NCBI GenBank assembly: GCA_905192745.1 | Contig: CAJJLZ010000003.1 | Span: forward strand, 83,122-147,121 | Reading direction: 5' to 3' | DNA: 64,000 nucleotides | Source of the DNA: an uncultured Oscillospiraceae bacterium | Lineage (GTDB): Bacteria; Bacillota; Clostridia; Oscillospirales; Acutalibacteraceae | In this document: positions 1 through 8,347 of the stretch, piece after piece | How positions within the stretch are numbered: the first letter of the stretch is position 1 | How the letters are laid out: each line of letters starts with the position of its first letter | The notes under the pieces: generated by a model | What the model was told of the DNA's origin: nothing | The model's database searches: none | The model's input: the letters and a program-made list of their open reading frames with translations, nothing else | Made by a program: the position numbers and the translations under genes

Positions 1-18
1 TCGTGGAAGGCAGAGCAA

Positions 19-1428
19 TCAGACGGGGTGAACCTGATTTTCCGTATTCAGGTGCTTGCCGTCGATTCCGTATTTTTTATTCCGGCGGTTCTCAAAGAAC
101 TTCACCGCGACCTGACCGAACTGCGCGTAGGTCAGGACATCCTCCTCCTGCTCATACCACTCGCTGACTTCCTGACGCATCTTCTCAAGCTCCGGCTCAA
201 GCAGATCGGCGGGACGGCAGGTGATCGGCTGATCGTCGCCGATAATCTTTTTGACAAATTCCGGATCGATCGGCACCGGAGTACGGCCGTATTCGCCGCG
301 GACAAGGCCCTTAAACTCCTTGGTGACCATCTTGTACCGCTCGCCGGCAATGACGTTGAACACAGCCTGACTTCCCACGATCTGAGAGGAGGGCGTAACC
401 AGCGGCGGATAGCCGGCGTCCTTACGCACCCGCGGCACTTCCTGCAGAACTTCCTCCAGCTTGTCCTCCTTGCCGGCCTGTTTAAGCTGGCTGACGAGGT
501 TGGAGAGCATCCCGCCCGGCACCTGATAAATCAGGGCGTTGGTGTCCACCTCCAGCATCTTCGGGTTCAGCAGGCCGTTGTCGAGGTATTTGTGACGCAG
601 GGTCAGGAAATACTTGGTCAGCTCGCTGAGCTTTTTCAGATCAAGGCCGGTATCGTATTCGGTGCCGGCCAGAGCCGCGACCATCGATTCGGTCGCCGGG
701 TGAGAGGTGCCCATGCCCAGCGGGGACAGCGCGGTATCAATCACGTCCGCGCCCGCTTCGATCGCCTTAAGCATCGTCATGTCGGCGATACCGGCGGTAA
801 AGTGGGAATGAACCTGAATCGGGATCTTCACGTTTTCCTTCAGGGCCTTGACCAGATCATAGGTCTCGTACGGGACCAGCAGACCGGCCATATCCTTCAG
901 GCAGATGGAATGCGCGCCGGCTTCTTCAATCTGCTTCGCGTAGTTCACGAAATAGTCGATGTTGTGCACCGGGCTGGTGGTATAGGAAACCGCGACCTGC
1001 ACATGCGCGCCCTTTTCCTTCAGCGCCGCCTTGATCGAGGTTTCCAGATTGCGGATATCGTTGAGCGCGTCGAAAATACGGATCACGTCGATGCCGTTGG
1101 CCACCGACTTCTGCACGAAATACTCCACGATATCGTCCGCATAATGACGATACCCCAGCATATTCTGGCCGCGGAAAAGCATCTGCAGCTTGGTTTTCGG
1201 CATCTTTTTGCGCAGCAGGCGCAGACGATCCCACGGGTCCTCCCCCAGGAAGCGCAGGCAGGCGTCGAAGGTGGCGCCGCCCCAGCATTCCAGAGAATGA
1301 TAGCCGATATCGTCCAGCATTTCCAGCGCAGGGAGCATTTCCTCCGTGGTCATGCGGGTGGCGATCAGCGACTGGTGGGCGTCGCGGAGAATGGTTTCGG
1401 TAATTCCGACCTTTGCCAATGTCATCAT
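19..1428 (-). CDS. oadA: Oxaloacetate decarboxylase alpha / transcarboxylase 5S-type carboxyltransferase
   Basis: This 469-residue protein belongs to the OadA / pyruvate carboxylase subunit B / transcarboxylase 5S family. The family uses a TIM barrel to move a carboxyl group between an oxoacid (oxaloacetate/pyruvate) and biotin. The family hallmarks are the N-terminal TETILRDAHQSL motif, the LECWGGATFDACLRFL segment, the IRIFDALND stretch, and the metal-binding VHSHFTAG motif near residue 209. It stops before a biotinyl domain; the carrier is the separate gene just upstream (gap about 24 bp), so the two are an operon. Start choice is uncertain: an AAAGGA Shine-Dalgarno sits directly against the ATG at 1428, which would favour a TTG at 1419 (protein beginning MAKVGITET). 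The stop at 19-21 is inside the window, so the gene is complete. With the two genes before it, it resembles the soluble transcarboxylase set more than a sodium-pumping decarboxylase, because no OadB or OadG is visible here. Confidence 0.9.
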   Translation of the reverse strand: MMTLAKVGITETILRDAHQSLIATRMTTEEMLPALEMLDDIGYHSLECWGGATFDACLRFLGEDPWDRLRLLRKKMPKTKLQMLFRGQNMLGYRHYADDIVEYFVQKSVANGIDVIRIFDALNDIRNLETSIKAALKEKGAHVQVAVSYTTSPVHNIDYFVNYAKQIEEAGAHSICLKDMAGLLVPYETYDLVKALKENVKIPIQVHSHFTAGIADMTMLKAIEAGADVIDTALSPLGMGTSHPATESMVAALAGTEYDTGLDLKKLSELTKYFLTLRHKYLDNGLLNPKMLEVDTNALIYQVPGGMLSNLVSQLKQAGKEDKLEEVLQEVPRVRKDAGYPPLVTPSSQIVGSQAVFNVIAGERYKMVTKEFKGLVRGEYGRTPVPIDPEFVKKIIGDDQPITCRPADLLEPELEKMRQEVSEWYEQEEDVLTYAQFGQVAVKFFENRRNKKYGIDGKHLNTENQVHPV

Positions 1429-1452
1429 TCCTTTCTGTCAGGGAAACGGGAT

Positions 1453-1851
1453 TTACTGGAGGGAAATCAGCAGCTTGCCGGAATCCACACTGTCGCCCTT
1501 GTTGACATGCACGCCGGCGACGACCGCGTCGCGGGGCGCCATAATTTCATTTTCCATTTTCATCGCTTCCAGAATGAGCAGCACCTGACCCTTGGTGACC
1601 GAATCGCCCGCCTTGACCTTGATGTCCAGAATATTGCCGGGCATCGGAGCGTTCAGGCTTTCCGTTCCGGCGGCGGCAGCAGCCGGAGCAGCAGCCGGAG
1701 CGGCCGCCGGAACGGGAGCCGCCGCAGGGGCAGCGGCAGGGGCCGGGACGGCCACGGGAGCGGCCGGAGCGGCCGGAGCCGCGCCGGCGCCAACCTCTTC
1801 CACCTGAACGTCGTACGCATTGCCATTGACCGTAATGTTGAACCGTTTCAT
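1453..1851 (-). CDS. Biotin carboxyl carrier protein
   Basis: A small biotinyl-domain protein of about 132 residues. The C-terminal lipoyl/biotinyl domain contains the canonical EAMKMENE biotinylation motif, whose central lysine is the attachment site. The N-terminal part (MKRFNITVNGNAYDVQVEE) is typical of carrier subunits of decarboxylases and transcarboxylase. Between them lies a flexible Ala/Pro-rich linker (about residues 25-65) that lets the biotin arm swing between active sites. The chosen ATG at 1851 has an AAAGGA site 9 bases upstream; an in-frame TTG at 1869 would start inside that site. It lies between the CoA-carboxyltransferase gene and the OadA-like gene on the same strand, as expected for a complex in which it shuttles carboxyl groups between the two catalytic subunits. 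A biotin ligase is not in the window. Confidence 0.92.
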   Translation of the reverse strand: MKRFNITVNGNAYDVQVEEVGAGAAPAAPAAPVAVPAPAAAPAAAPVPAAAPAAAPAAAAAGTESLNAPMPGNILDIKVKAGDSVTKGQVLLILEAMKMENEIMAPRDAVVAGVHVNKGDSVDSGKLLISLQ

Positions 1852-1942
1852 TCTATCCATTCCTTTCAACCTGTAAAAATCTTTCTGTTACTGCCTGTTA
1901 CTGCCTGTTACTGCTATGGCCTCCCGCAGAAGCGGGAGCGAT

Positions 1943-3256
1943 TTACAGCTGGATATTGGAGTGCTTCTTCGGCAGACGGGTTACCCGCTTGGAGGACAGC
2001 ATGTCGAGCATCGCCATCAGCTTCGCTTTGGTATCGGCGGGAGCAACCACGTCGGTCACTTCGCCGGCGGCGGCAGCGGCAAAGACCGAACCTTCGGTCT
2101 CGGCGTATTCCGCCGCGAGAGCCTTCCGGTCCTCGGTGGGATTGGTCATCTTGGCGAGACGGTCCTTCCAGAAAATATGGATTGCCGTCTCCGGCGCCAG
2201 AGGAAGGATGGCCGCGGTCGGCCACGCCAGCACCGCGTCGGCGCCGGCGGCCTTGCCGGCCACCGCGATATACGCCGGGCCGTATGCCTTGCCGACCAGC
2301 ACGGTAATCTTCGCCGTGGTCGCTTCCGCATAGGCCTGAGACAGCTTGGCCGCCCCCTTCAGGCAGGCAAAACCGGCCGTATCCACAAAAGTAATAACCG
2401 GGATGGAGAACCCGTCGCACAGCCGGACAAAACGGGCCAGACGGGAGGAAGAAGCGCAGGAGAGCTTTTCTTCGGCCATGGTCACCAAGCCGCAGGCCAC
2501 GCCGCCAATGCGGGCGAAAGCCGTTTCACAGTCCCCGCTGCCCAGACGGATCACCGAATCGGTATCCGCCGCCGCGTCGATCACACCGGCGATATTCTCG
2601 CAGGCGCCCATCGCGGCGCTGTCGAACTCATAGACGACCGGAACCGTCAGGTTGTTGGAGGGAAGCATCCGGAGCAGGTCGCGCGCTTTTTCGATCGCCG
2701 CATCCGCGTCCGCGGCGGTCACCGCAGCTTCGGCACAGTCGTCGCCGGGATTCAGGTAGTAGTCCGCGTCCGCGGCCCGCACAACGATATCCGAGGTTTC
2801 CGCAATGATCGCGGAGGAACCCACGCAGGCGCCGGCCACGACCGCAATCTGCGGCACCACGCCGGAAAGGTTGTTGGAAGCCAGCAGAATGTCCGCGATC
2901 GCGTCCATCGCGTCGATTCCCTCGCCCAGTTTCGCGCCGTCGCTGTCGAAGACGCCGACCACCGGCGCGCCGTTCTGGGCGGCCAACTCGTACACCTTAC
3001 GGATTTTCGCCCCCTGCGCCCTGCCGATTGCACCGCAGCAGACGTCGCGGTCCTGCGCGTAGGCGTACACCGGGCTGCCGTCCACCGTACCGTAACCGGC
3101 TACAGCCTCAACAGGCTTGTCCCCGTCCCGGGCAAGACGGTCAATCTCCACAAAGGTGCCCTCGTCAAACAGCTGCAAAAGCCGTGCGCGTGCTTTTGAA
3201 CCCTCCAACGCGGAAACGGCGTCGGCGAGCTTTTGAAGCTGGTCCTGCATGTTCAT
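1943..3256 (-). CDS. Acyl-CoA carboxyltransferase (MmdA / transcarboxylase 12S-like), shortened
   Basis: A 437-residue carboxyltransferase of the crotonase-like AccA/AccD superfamily, nearest in layout to the methylmalonyl-CoA decarboxylase alpha subunit and the 12S subunit of transcarboxylase, which move carboxyl groups between biotin and an acyl-CoA. Visible hallmarks are the N-half segment VFDSDGAKLGEGIDAMD followed by a Gly/Ala-rich VVAGACVGSSA turn, and a C-half segment ITFVDTAGFACLKGA that corresponds to the second CoA-binding lobe. Family members are usually around 500-520 residues, so this one is short, mainly at the N-terminus and in loops; the GGxR-type glycines usual in the first lobe are not obvious. 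Whether it is fully active is therefore uncertain. AGGAGG lies 8 bases before the ATG. It is the first gene of the operon, followed by the biotin carrier and the OadA-like subunit. Confidence 0.75.
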   Translation of the reverse strand: MNMQDQLQKLADAVSALEGSKARARLLQLFDEGTFVEIDRLARDGDKPVEAVAGYGTVDGSPVYAYAQDRDVCCGAIGRAQGAKIRKVYELAAQNGAPVVGVFDSDGAKLGEGIDAMDAIADILLASNNLSGVVPQIAVVAGACVGSSAIIAETSDIVVRAADADYYLNPGDDCAEAAVTAADADAAIEKARDLLRMLPSNNLTVPVVYEFDSAAMGACENIAGVIDAAADTDSVIRLGSGDCETAFARIGGVACGLVTMAEEKLSCASSSRLARFVRLCDGFSIPVITFVDTAGFACLKGAAKLSQAYAEATTAKITVLVGKAYGPAYIAVAGKAAGADAVLAWPTAAILPLAPETAIHIFWKDRLAKMTNPTEDRKALAAEYAETEGSVFAAAAAGEVTDVVAPADTKAKLMAMLDMLSSKRVTRLPKKHSNIQL

Positions 3257-3436
3257 ATTCGCTTCCTCCTAATCGACCACTGGTTTATTGCGCAAATTAA
3301 AATCATTATATCGTATTTTCCAAAAAAGCACAAGGGATTTTCCGTGGATTTTCCTCGATTATGCAGGCGGATTTCGTGAATTTCCCTTGATTTTCCTTCT
3401 CCAGCCACCGGAATCGGTAATTTTTAATTTAGATAA

Positions 3437-3467
3437 GGTTTACAAGCGTAAACCATAATGATATAAT
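3437..3467 (+). promoter_or_regulatory. Sigma-A-type promoter with overlapping inverted repeat
   Basis: TTTACA (3439-3444) and TATAAT (3462-3467) are separated by exactly 17 bases and point at the FAD oxidoreductase gene 71 bases downstream. A perfect inverted repeat, GGTTTAC-aagc-GTAAACC (3437-3454), covers the -35 box and is a good candidate operator for a LacI/GntR-type repressor; no such regulator gene is in the window. The 280-base gap between the divergent genes is otherwise AT-rich without a gene. Confidence 0.7.
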
Positions 3468-3537
3468 TATTTTGTAATTAAATAAATAATACGTCTAATA
3501 CGTCACATCAAGCATAGCTAAAATATGGGGGTAAAAA

Positions 3538-4860
3538 ATGAAAAATTCGGACAAAAAATTAGTTCTCAATAAAAATATAGACATTAAATATGATGTAGAT
3601 GTTTTTGTTGCCGGCGGAGGGGCCGCGGGTGTAGCAGCTGCTGTGGCCTGCGCAAGACAAGGAAGAACTGTTTTCTTAGCCGAAGCTACAGGTTGCTTTG
3701 GAGGACTTGGAACATCGGGTTTAGTACCCGCATTTGCGCCCTTTGATAATGGGGTGGATATAGTTGCAGCCGGTATAGGATATGAAATCAGAAAGAATGT
3801 TTCTAAGAATCAGCCTCTTAATGCCTATTGGGCAAGAATAAATGTGGAAGAATTAAAAAGAGAATATGATAGAATTGTTAAAGAGGCAGGGGTGCAGTTT
3901 TCCTTTTTTACTACATTGTGTGAAGTTTTAACCGATAACGGGCATGTAGAAGGCGTTGTTCTTTATGCAAAGTCAGGCATGTTCGGTGTAAAAGCAAGTG
4001 TTTATATAGATTGTACCGGCGATGGTGATTTGTGTGCAATGGCAGGTGCCAATTTTGAAAAGGGCGATTCCAACGGTAATGTAATGCCGCCTACCTTATG
4101 TAGTCTTTGGTCAAATTTGTCACCGGAAGAGATTAAGAAAAATAAATGCAGTCAAAACGCCTATATTGAACAAGCTTACAAAGATGGTGTTCTTACTCAT
4201 GAGGATAGACATTTGCCGGGATTTTTTCCCCACGAAAACGGTATAGGTGGAGGAAATATCGGTCATATATTTAATGTTGACCCTCTTGACGAAACATCCT
4301 TGACCGAAGCTATGATTTGGGGAAGAAAATCTATGTTAGAGTATGAGCAATATTATAAAAAATATATGCATGGTTATGAAAAAATATATTTGTGCTCCAC
4401 CGCTTCAATTTTAGGCGTAAGGGAATCGAGACGTATCGTTTGTGACTATATGTTAAATGTTCAAGATTTTATCAATCGCGCAATTTTTGATGATGAAATC
4501 GGTAGATATTCGTATCCGATTGATATTCATGTAACTAATACATCTAAGGATGAATATGATCGGTTTTTAAGGGAATATGAAAAAGATTATAAATATGAAA
4601 AAGGGGAGTCTTATGGTATTCCCTACCGAAGTTTAATACCAAAAAAACTAAACAACGTACTTGTTGCCGGTCGTTGCATTGGTACAGACAAGCCAATGCA
4701 AGCCTCTATTCGTGTGATGCCGGGGTGCTTTATTACAGGACAAGCAGCAGGAGTTGCCGCTGCACTTGCTTGTGAAAAAAAGAATGTCAGAAGCGTTGAT
4801 TTCGATCAACTTCAACAAAATTTAAAAGAACTCGGTGCCTATTTGCCGAACAGAAGATGA
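3538..4860 (+). CDS. FAD-dependent oxidoreductase (FAD_oxidored family)
   Basis: A 440-residue flavoprotein with an N-terminal dinucleotide-binding fold: VFVAGGGAAGVAAAVACARQ (about residues 22-41) is the GxGxxG Rossmann motif, and FLAEATGCFGG follows at the end of beta-2. The C-terminal FAD contact segment includes LVAGRCIGTDKPMQASIRV and MPGCFITGQAAGVAAALA. This layout fits the PF12831-type FAD-dependent oxidoreductases that cluster with sugar or xenobiotic catabolism genes; the substrate cannot be read from the sequence. There is no signal peptide, so it is probably cytoplasmic. A GGGGGT site precedes the ATG. The gene is strikingly AT-rich, with A/T-ending codons, compared with the GC-rich genes on both sides. 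It stands alone with its own promoter and operator-like inverted repeat, which suggests recent horizontal acquisition. Confidence 0.88.
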   Translation: MKNSDKKLVLNKNIDIKYDVDVFVAGGGAAGVAAAVACARQGRTVFLAEATGCFGGLGTSGLVPAFAPFDNGVDIVAAGIGYEIRKNVSKNQPLNAYWARINVEELKREYDRIVKEAGVQFSFFTTLCEVLTDNGHVEGVVLYAKSGMFGVKASVYIDCTGDGDLCAMAGANFEKGDSNGNVMPPTLCSLWSNLSPEEIKKNKCSQNAYIEQAYKDGVLTHEDRHLPGFFPHENGIGGGNIGHIFNVDPLDETSLTEAMIWGRKSMLEYEQYYKKYMHGYEKIYLCSTASILGVRESRRIVCDYMLNVQDFINRAIFDDEIGRYSYPIDIHVTNTSKDEYDRFLREYEKDYKYEKGESYGIPYRSLIPKKLNNVLVAGRCIGTDKPMQASIRVMPGCFITGQAAGVAAALACEKKNVRSVDFDQLQQNLKELGAYLPNRR

Positions 4861-5067
4861 TTTTCCCATTTTGCTGACTGCTACTCAGGCTGCTGTTCGC
4901 AAACAGAAATAAGATCTCTTCGTGCGGCTCGGCCCGAGCAGTATAAGCAACTATTAGAGATGGGCTGGACTGATCCCTGCTTCGGATTCACAGTGGGCAA
5001 CTCAGCAGCTAAAGCCTTTTATAAAGCCAACGGAGACTACCTTCGTAAGTTTCCGCGGCCGGATTGA
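4861..5067 (+). pseudogene. Unidentified C-terminal gene fragment
   Basis: An open frame without a convincing start runs from right after the FAD gene stop to a TGA at 5065-5067. It ends with a protein-like segment (TVGNSAAKAFYKANGDYLRK) that faintly recalls the NxxAxxFYxxxGF pattern near the end of GNAT acetyltransferases. The only ATG (4960) gives 35 residues and has no clear ribosome site. I read it as the tail of a gene whose beginning was lost, perhaps when the FAD gene was inserted. The remaining bases to 5139 hold nothing recognisable. Confidence 0.3.
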
Positions 5068-5139
5068 ACGGTAGAGGTTTCAGCCCCGCGTTCTTTTCTT
5101 CGGACCGGCACGGCGGGAAAAGCGGGAAATTCACCGTCC

Positions 5140-5556
5140 TCATTTCCCGGAATGTTCCCCATGACAGCCGCCGAGGCAGCCTTTGTTAAATATTTCACGA
5201 ATCAGAGCGATAACCTCCCGGTCCCCGCTTTCCCCCGACGGGCGGAAACCGAGCGGTTGCAGAAAGGGAAACATCCCGCTCTCCCCGCATACGGCGGTTT
5301 GAGCGCCCGCATCCAGCGCGGCGTTCAGAGCGGCGCGAAGCAGCCCGTCCGCCAGCCGTGGGTCGGACGCCCGCAGGGAAAAAAGCTCCGCCCTTTTTCC
5401 GCCGTCCTTTCCGCCGGACAGGCGATAGAATACAAAGCCCAGGCATTCTGTCCCATCGGACGCGGTCAGACATACTCCCCCGGCCGAATCCGGAATGCCG
5501 GCTTCCGCCGCCCGCGCGGCGCGTTCCGCTTCACCGGCGGGAAGAATGGCGATCAT
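5140..5556 (-). CDS. GNAT-like hypothetical protein
   Basis: A 138-residue small protein that overlaps the end of the rluB gene by 26 bases and so is probably translationally coupled to it. The pattern is that of a reduced GNAT acetyltransferase: a beta-strand GTECLGFVFYRLSG in the middle, then an acetyl-CoA-loop-like region (DPRLADGLLRAALNAAL), then AVCGESGMFPFLQPLGFRPSG, which matches the GNAT C-terminal ...LGF... motif. No clear Q/RxxGxG/A pyrophosphate-binding loop is present, so enzymatic activity is doubtful. No substrate can be inferred. It is retained as a gene because the overlap, codon use and predicted fold are consistent with a real protein. Confidence 0.6.
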   Translation of the reverse strand: MIAILPAGEAERAARAAEAGIPDSAGGVCLTASDGTECLGFVFYRLSGGKDGGKRAELFSLRASDPRLADGLLRAALNAALDAGAQTAVCGESGMFPFLQPLGFRPSGESGDREVIALIREIFNKGCLGGCHGEHSGK

Positions 5557-6442
5557 CGGCCGCGCCCCCTTTATTCCGCTTTCCGTCTTTCTCTGTTTTT
5601 TCGCTCTTCCGGGCTTTCCCGGCCTTTTCCGTTCCCGCCGGGCCGGCCTCGCGCTTTTTCGCGGCCGCCTGCATCAGCGCCTGTACCTCGCGCGGCTCCA
5701 GCTCCCGCCATTTCCCCGGAGAAAGCATCCCCAGCTTGACCGGTCCGAGCGCCACCCGCCGCAGGCGGGCCACCTCGATCCCCATCTGCTCAAACATCCG
5801 GCGGATCTGGCGATTGCGGCCTTCGTACAGCGTAACCTCCACTATCACCCGCTCATCCCCCGTCTGTTCGAGAAGGGAATCCTCCCTCTCCCGAGAACCA
5901 GTCCCCTCCTGAAGGCGTTCACGGGAGAGGACAACAATATCCGCCGGAGCAGTGGGACGGCTCTCCCCCTCCAGCAGGATGCCGGAGGCAAACTGCCGGA
6001 GCTGCTCATCCGAGATACCGGGCCGGATGGTCACACGGTACACCTTCGGCACATGGCTGACCGGATGGATGATCGCGTTGGCAAAATCCCCGTCATTGGT
6101 CAGCAGAAGCAGCCCCTCGGAATCCCGGTCCAGACGTCCGACCGGAAACAGACGGTCTCCCGCGTCCGCGACCAGCTCAGCCACGCATTTCCGTCCCATC
6201 TCATCGTTCAGGGTGGTGACATAGCCGCGCGGCTTGTACAACATAATATAGCGTTTTCGCGCGGGGAGGGCAATCCGGCGGCCGCCGACAGTCACGATAT
6301 CCTTATGCGGATCCGCCTTATCGCCCAGACCGGCGACGTGCCCGTTCACCTTCACTTTTCCCCGGACGATCAGCTCTTCTGCCTTCCGCCGGGAGGCCAC
6401 GCCGCATTCGGACAACAGCTTTTGCAGCCGTATTTCACTCAT
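5531..6442 (-). CDS. rluB: 23S rRNA pseudouridine synthase, RluB/RsuA family
   Basis: A 303-residue RsuA/RluB/E/F-type pseudouridine synthase that would isomerise a uridine in the large-subunit rRNA. Residues 3-60 form an S4 RNA-binding domain (RLQKLLSECGVASRRKAEEL). The catalytic domain follows, with the active-site motif GRLDRDSEGLLLLTNDG (catalytic Asp in GRLD) and the distal EGRNRQIRRMFEQMG motif. The last 45 or so residues are a Lys/Arg/Glu-rich low-complexity tail, longer than usual for the family. The gene lies in the order dacF - rluB, a neighbourhood conserved in Firmicutes. It overlaps a small GNAT-like gene at its 3' end. Assignment to RluB rather than a paralogue rests on context. 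Confidence 0.9.
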   Translation of the reverse strand: MSEIRLQKLLSECGVASRRKAEELIVRGKVKVNGHVAGLGDKADPHKDIVTVGGRRIALPARKRYIMLYKPRGYVTTLNDEMGRKCVAELVADAGDRLFPVGRLDRDSEGLLLLTNDGDFANAIIHPVSHVPKVYRVTIRPGISDEQLRQFASGILLEGESRPTAPADIVVLSRERLQEGTGSREREDSLLEQTGDERVIVEVTLYEGRNRQIRRMFEQMGIEVARLRRVALGPVKLGMLSPGKWRELEPREVQALMQAAAKKREAGPAGTEKAGKARKSEKTEKDGKRNKGGAADDRHSSRR

Positions 6443-6556
6443 TCCATACCATCCTTTTCGACATCCCGGTTATTCCGGATATCCTTACAGCAAAAGGCCG
6501 CCGCCCACCGGTGGGCGCGCGCCTTCCGCTATGTTCCCGTCTTCTGTTGTGTTTGT

Positions 6557-7705
6557 CTATGCCCGCGCGAATTCCAGAAGCAGCGCCCAAAGGAGCTCGC
6601 TGAAACGCTGCCAGTAACCGGCCACCGGCCGCGCCTCCACCGAAGCGGAGACTGTAACCGGCAGCGTGCACAGCTCCCGCTCCCCCGCCAGATAACGAAC
6701 CCGGCCGACCGTTTCCCCCTCCGTCACCGGCGCCAGAAGAAACCGGGGCAGTTCCACCACCGCCGTCACCTTCTCCTTTTCGGATACCAGCAGCGTTTTT
6801 GCCGGCGGCGTTTCGGTCGTCAGCGCCGCCTCGCCCGCCGTCCCGCCGGCGACCGGAAGGGACGGCAGCTCCGGCGGAGTCAGAGGCACCGACTCCACCT
6901 GCGTGAAGCCGTAGTTGTACAGCGCCATGTGATCGTTCCAGTAATCCCCGCCGTTGAGCGTTACCGCAACCAGAGTAACGCCGTCCTTCTCGGCGGCGGA
7001 GACCAGACAGCGGCCGGATTTTTTAGTGAAACCGGTTTTCATCCCGATGGTATACGGGTACAGGCGGAGAAGCCGGTTATGGTTGGATACCGTAATATCC
7101 CGGGGAGGATTGCCGAAGCGTACCACCGCCGTTTTTTTCGCGCAGATCGCGGCCAGCGTCTCGTTCTTCAGCACCTCGGCCCCGAGCAGAGCCATATCAT
7201 AGGCGGAGGAGGAATGCTCCCCCTCGTCCAGCCCGGAAGGGGTAACGAAGGTGGTGTCTTTCATTCCGATGGCCGCCGCCCGGGCGTTCATCATCGCCGC
7301 AAAGGCAGGGATGCCGCCCGCCACCGTATACGCCGCGACGTTGGCCGCGTCGTTCCCGGATTCCAGCAGCAGGCCGGTCAGCAGATCCAGCATGGTAATC
7401 CGGTCCCCCGCCCGCAGGCCGAGGGCGGAGCCCTCCACCCGCACCGCTTCCGCCGTTACGACAATCTCCTTTTCGGGAGAACAATGCTCCAGCGCGACCA
7501 GCGCGGTCATCAGCTTGGTGGTGCTGGCCATCGGCCGCGGAGTATGCGCGTCCTTCTCATACAGCATCCGTCCGGATTCCGGCTCGTACAGCACCGCCGA
7601 CAGGGAGGACAGACCGCCCACCCCTTCCGCCCGTGCCGTCAGCCCGGACGAAAGGCAAAGCAGCAGGACGGCCGCCAGCCCTGCGATCCATTGTTTTATT
7701 TTCAT
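6557..7705 (-). CDS. dacF: D-alanyl-D-alanine carboxypeptidase (low-molecular-weight PBP)
   Basis: An exported serine-type DD-carboxypeptidase (peptidase family S11) that trims the terminal D-Ala from peptidoglycan stem peptides outside the membrane. The start at 7705 is chosen because GGGAGGAA lies 8 bases upstream and the protein then begins with a clear signal peptide (MKIKQW, hydrophobic core, cleavage near ARA-E at residue 26-27). The three penicillin-binding motifs are intact: S61-TT-K64, S116-G-N118 and K223-T-G225. A C-terminal PBP5-like beta domain follows, but there is no obvious amphipathic membrane anchor in the last residues (ELLWALLLEFARA could serve). Bacillus DacF/DacB homologues act in sporulation, which fits the nearby ytfJ and scpAB genes. 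Confidence 0.93.
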   Translation of the reverse strand: MKIKQWIAGLAAVLLLCLSSGLTARAEGVGGLSSLSAVLYEPESGRMLYEKDAHTPRPMASTTKLMTALVALEHCSPEKEIVVTAEAVRVEGSALGLRAGDRITMLDLLTGLLLESGNDAANVAAYTVAGGIPAFAAMMNARAAAIGMKDTTFVTPSGLDEGEHSSSAYDMALLGAEVLKNETLAAICAKKTAVVRFGNPPRDITVSNHNRLLRLYPYTIGMKTGFTKKSGRCLVSAAEKDGVTLVAVTLNGGDYWNDHMALYNYGFTQVESVPLTPPELPSLPVAGGTAGEAALTTETPPAKTLLVSEKEKVTAVVELPRFLLAPVTEGETVGRVRYLAGERELCTLPVTVSASVEARPVAGYWQRFSELLWALLLEFARA

Positions 7706-7843
7706 TCCAACGATTCCTCCCGTCCGTTTCCGCAAAAACGGACGGGAAATCCCGCCGCGTTTCTGCGTCCCTAAAAAACGTATGCGTAAGCGGACGGGAA
7801 AATACGCGCCGTGAGGGAATGCGCCGGATGGGAAAAGGCTTTT

Positions 7844-8323
7844 TTATTCTTCGCTTTCGGCTTTGGGGGCCGCCGTAACCGTCGTGACCGCCGCAGACGT
7901 CTCCGAAGATCCGTCGGCCGTCTCCTTGGTTTTCACTTCCACCGTTTCGGCGGTTTCTTTCTTTTTGTTAAAGAGACTGGTCACCTTGTCGAACATTTCG
8001 GGCACCAGATTCACCATCTTATCCCCCGTATCCGGCTTGGAAACGATGGGAAGCACCTGAACGCCGCCGTCGTTCACCGCGATAAAGGCGATGGGGGTGA
8101 TGTTGATTCCCGCGCCGCTCCCGCCGCCGAACAGCTCGGCCTGGGTTTTGGAGGGAATGTTCGACCCGCCGGCGGCAAAGCCATAGGAAATTTTCGATAC
8201 CGGAATCAGGACGGTACCGTCCGGCGTCTGGATCGGATCGCCGACAACGGTGTTTACATCCACCATTTCCTTGATTTTCTCCATCGAAACGCCCATCAGA
8301 CCCTGCAGATTATTGTCCGCCAT
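7844..8323 (-). CDS. ytfJ: GerW/YtfJ family sporulation protein
   Basis: A 159-residue GerW (YtfJ) family protein. The conserved core is the N-terminal NLQGLMGVSMEKIKEMVDV segment, then VVGDPIQTPDGTVLIPVSKI, a Gly-rich AELFGGGSGAGINITPIAF stretch, and VKTG-like VSKPDTGDKMVNLVPE near residue 115. In Bacillus the protein is forespore-made and needed for normal germination; that role here is by homology. A charged Glu/Lys/Thr-rich tail (from about residue 125) is longer than in Bacillus. The ATG at 8323 is preferred over the upstream TTG because AAAGAGG sits 9 bases before it. It lies directly downstream of the DUF2953 gene, the usual pairing. Confidence 0.9.
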   Translation of the reverse strand: MADNNLQGLMGVSMEKIKEMVDVNTVVGDPIQTPDGTVLIPVSKISYGFAAGGSNIPSKTQAELFGGGSGAGINITPIAFIAVNDGGVQVLPIVSKPDTGDKMVNLVPEMFDKVTSLFNKKKETAETVEVKTKETADGSSETSAAVTTVTAAPKAESEE

Positions 8324-8347
8324 ATCAATCAACCTCTTTCCGATTTT

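Noticed and set aside
28..2307. A 759-codon plus-strand open frame
   Set aside because: It is antisense to the OadA-like, biotin carrier and carboxyltransferase genes; its Arg/His/Gly-rich composition is typical of a shadow frame in GC-rich DNA.
4858..5067. Stop-codon readthrough extending the FAD oxidoreductase
   Set aside because: The frame happens to continue after TGA, but the FAD protein already has its complete C-terminal motif and the following residues do not fit the family.
5495..7774. A 759-codon plus-strand open frame
   Set aside because: It is antisense to rluB and dacF, both with clear motifs; no ribosome site and low-complexity Arg/Pro composition.
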